Assembly: GCA_009885605.1 (NCBI GenBank) | Contig: VFKK01000229.1 | Span: 1-13,729 of the forward strand | From: Cyclobacteriaceae bacterium | Lineage (GTDB): Bacteria > Bacteroidota > Bacteroidia > Cytophagales > Cyclobacteriaceae | Direction: 5' to 3' | Length of the DNA: 13,729 nt | Shown here: positions 13,523 to 13,729 of the stretch, in pieces | Layout: every line of letters starts with the position of its first letter | How positions within the stretch are numbered: the first letter of the stretch is position 1 | Made by a program: the position numbers and the translations under genes | Notes under the pieces: generated by a model | Seen by the model: the letters and a program-made list of their open reading frames with translations, nothing else | Databases searched by the model: none | What the model was told of the DNA's origin: nothing

Positions 13523-13729
13523 AATCAGTAAGTTCTTAGTTTTCTTCTTTTTTCCTGTCTTTGCTTTTGCCCAGCAAGTTGAAGTCAATGCTTATTTCAT
13601 GCAGGACTCCGCCAAACTAGGGGAAAGAATAGGTTACGTACTAAAAGTAAAGCATCCGGAGTCAACTCAGATAATTTTTCCTGACTCGACCTATGACTAT
13701 TCCCCTTTGGTTTTGCTCGAGAAGAAGAC
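13515..13729 (+). CDS. 5' end of a secreted protein gene, possibly BatD-like, cut by the right edge
   Basis: An open frame starts with GTG at 13515 and continues for 71 codons to the window edge. An in-frame TGA sits at 13509-13511, and a signal peptide (KFLVFFFFPVFAFA, cleavage before QQVEV) begins four residues after the GTG, so the start is well supported. The visible mature part (VEVNAYFMQDSAKLGERIGY) looks like the beginning of a beta-sandwich domain in which a protein describes properties of bound or extended strands, as in BatD-type proteins. Following a DUF58 gene with an eight-base overlap supports a BatD or related Bat-operon protein of the periplasm or inner membrane. Only the N-terminus is visible, so the family call is inference. 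Confidence 0.65.
   Translation, partial: MGKISKFLVFFFFPVFAFAQQVEVNAYFMQDSAKLGERIGYVLKVKHPESTQIIFPDSTYDYSPLVLLEKK

Noticed and set aside
1..13729. Defence system, CRISPR array, mobile element or biosynthetic cluster
   Set aside because: I saw no repeat-spacer pattern, transposase, integrase, toxin-antitoxin pair or scaffold-enzyme cluster; PorX's alkaline-phosphatase-like domain is related to PglZ, but no other BREX component is present.

Overview
The window looks like a chromosomal core segment of a Bacteroidota bacterium, most likely of the order Cytophagales (Cyclobacteriaceae-like). The pointers are a PorX-type regulator of type IX secretion, an LpxC-FabZ fusion, a DUF4296 lipoprotein, a DUF58 gene leading into a Bat-type operon, moderately AT-rich DNA, weak Shine-Dalgarno sequences and promoter-like TTTG / TAnnTTTG elements. 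I see no tRNA, rRNA, CRISPR array, insertion sequence, phage gene or other sign of recent transfer.

Left part (1-4039). The 5' end of a minus-strand gene enters from the left edge. After about 200 bp without a clear gene comes a small receiver-only response regulator (+), which ends one base before the stop of an alanine-dehydrogenase-like gene (-). That gene is the last of a tight minus-strand cluster, porX-tsaE-ald. It combines a two-component regulator with an alkaline-phosphatase-superfamily output domain, the ATPase of tRNA t6A synthesis and an NAD-dependent amino-acid dehydrogenase family member.

Middle (4040-9242). porX and a plus-strand HD-domain phosphohydrolase diverge from a compact region with promoter-like elements on both strands. 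The HD gene heads a run of five closely spaced genes: HD - lpxD - lpxC/fabZ - lpxA - ABC ATPase. The three lpx genes supply the early acyl-transfer and deacetylation steps of lipid A synthesis (LpxA, LpxC, LpxD), and the fused FabZ makes the acyl chains that LpxA and LpxD consume. lpxB and the later lipid A genes are not here.

Right part (9243-13729). A small secreted lipoprotein of unknown function is convergent with mutS2, and the two share a strong A-tract/T-tract hairpin between them. mutS2 lies downstream of a DUF4296 lipoprotein gene, overlapping it by one base. Diverging from these is a DUF58 (VWA-fold) gene that overlaps the start of a secreted-protein gene running off the right edge, probably the beginning of a BatD/BatA-type operon.

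Most of this is ordinary conserved Bacteroidota content and I did not find a convincing new system. The points most worth a second look are: the noncanonical ABC ATPase behind lpxA with no permease beside it; the loss of the catalytic His in the alanine-dehydrogenase-like protein; the shared control region of two hydrolases that may act on nucleotides (PorX and the HD protein); the LpxC insertion; and the unusual number of genes without an ATG start.
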